Source of the DNA: Spirochaetaceae bacterium
GTDB taxonomy: Bacteria; Spirochaetota; Spirochaetia; Treponematales; Breznakiellaceae
Length of the DNA stretch: 6,314 nt
Direction of reading: 5' to 3'
NCBI GenBank assembly: GCA_031255115.1
Contig: JAIRTD010000145.1
Span: 1-6,314 of the forward strand
The notes beneath the pieces were generated by a model. That model was not told the DNA's origin. It saw only the letters and a program-made list of their open reading frames with translations, and made no database searches. Positions 5,798 through 6,314 of this stretch are shown here, in pieces; the stretch's first letter is position 1; each line of letters opens with the position of its first letter. A program made the position numbers and the translations under genes.

Positions 5798-6314
5798 GCC
5801 GCGATCCGTTTATCACTGTACCGGGCAGAAACGCCTGGGCGATCGCCGGTTTTCTTCCGCAGAAGCAGGGAAGGAAGCAGCAGGGCGCAGAGGCCCGCTA
5901 CCCAGAGCAGCCCGGAAAGTTCAGGCGGAGCCGCGGCACTTGAGTTTTCGAGAAGGCTAAAAAGCGCCGTATCCCCGGCGTCAATACGGGGAAGGGCCGC
6001 GCCGGAAGCGGGGGTAAAATCGCCGATAAGGCCGTCGCCGTCAAGAGTATAGACGCCGTACGCGCTTTGTCCTTCCGGCGCGCCAAGACTTCTGTAGGAA
6101 AAGTCCTTCTGAAAGGAGAGATGGCCTTCAAAATCAGCTCTGGTAACAGAAATTTCGTTTCGCATTTCACTTCTATGGTAAAGCTTTATACCCTGAAAGA
6201 AAAGGGGAAAAGCAAACGCAACTGCCGCGCCAAGGGCAAAAGGGAGCAATATGCGGAAACTTTCCCGGAAAAGCCCCTGTTCGGGAAGTATGGAAAGGGG
6301 AACAAAGCGTGTAT
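5794..6314 (-). CDS. Membrane protein of unknown function, 3' part only, first in the visible operon
   Basis: The frame is open from the window edge to TGA at 5796-5794, giving 172 visible residues; the start lies outside. A TTG at 6249 is not the start, because the frame continues upstream with ordinary codons. I do not recognise the family. The visible part has one membrane segment (about LLPFALGAAVAFAFPLFF) followed by a soluble stretch of roughly 85-90 residues with polar and glycine-rich character. A second membrane segment follows (about LSGLLWVAGLCALLLPSLLL), then a short basic tail. The basic tail suggests a cytoplasmic C-terminus and a periplasmic middle domain. No cysteine motif or haem site is visible in the middle part. 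Its stop overlaps the rnfC ATG by four bases, so it is probably co-translated with rnfC and may be an extra subunit or assembly partner of the complex. Confidence 0.82.
   Translation of the reverse strand, partial: TRFVPLSILPEQGLFRESFRILLPFALGAAVAFAFPLFFQGIKLYHRSEMRNEISVTRADFEGHLSFQKDFSYRSLGAPEGQSAYGVYTLDGDGLIGDFTPASGAALPRIDAGDTALFSLLENSSAAAPPELSGLLWVAGLCALLLPSLLLRKKTGDRPGVSARYSDKRIAA

Noticed and set aside
4592..6052. Long plus-strand open frame of 486 codons opposite rnfC
   Set aside because: It is antisense to rnfC and the next gene, both of which have clear homology or membrane character. Its protein shows no recognisable domain and is rich in Arg, Gly and Ala. Long antisense frames are common opposite G+C-rich genes.
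6247..6249. TTG as start of the upstream membrane protein
   Set aside because: The same frame is open to the window edge with sensible residues, so the gene simply begins outside the window.

Overview
The window is tightly packed, and every supported gene lies on the minus strand. In transcription order, from high to low coordinates, these are: the 3' part of a membrane-protein gene (6314-5794), rnfC (5797-4508), rnfD (4506-3448), a short and interrupted rnfG-like gene (3451-2981), rnfE (2988-2362), rnfA (2360-1788), a 107-base gap, and a glycoside hydrolase family 57 (GH57) gene that starts at 1680 and runs off the window at position 1. Junctions in the upstream block are 4-base ATGA overlaps, an 8-base overlap or 1-base gaps, which indicates one translationally coupled operon. 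No RNA gene, mobile element or CRISPR array was seen. The only non-coding stretch is 1681-1787.

Gene order C-D-G-E-A is that of an Rnf (ion-pumping ferredoxin:NAD+ oxidoreductase) operon, but no rnfB follows rnfA. When each subunit is aligned by eye with remembered E. coli Rsx/Rnf sequences, most residues that hold redox cofactors are missing. The four cysteines of the intramembrane [2Fe-2S] cluster (two in RnfA, two in RnfE) are replaced. RnfD has no [ST]-G-A-[ST] flavinylation motif. RnfG ends before that motif would occur and has an in-frame TAA between its membrane anchor and its soluble part. RnfC has lost the glycine-rich and acidic FMN/NADH signatures. Only the two CxxCxxCxxxCP [4Fe-4S] motifs of RnfC are intact. 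The locus therefore looks like an Rnf-derived membrane complex that kept its fold and operon but not its known electron path. It may be a repurposed transporter or sensor, or a decaying operon. This is the main finding.

The downstream GH57 protein resembles archaeal-type 4-alpha-glucanotransferase/amylase along its length. It keeps the acid/base aspartate (D214) but has glycine (G125) where the family nucleophile glutamate normally sits. It too looks like a protein that kept its fold and changed its catalytic residues.

The organism is probably a spirochaete of the Treponema group with moderate to high G+C. This is inferred from the overall look of the proteins and the pairing of Rnf-like genes with a GH57 gene. 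There is no marker gene here to prove it.
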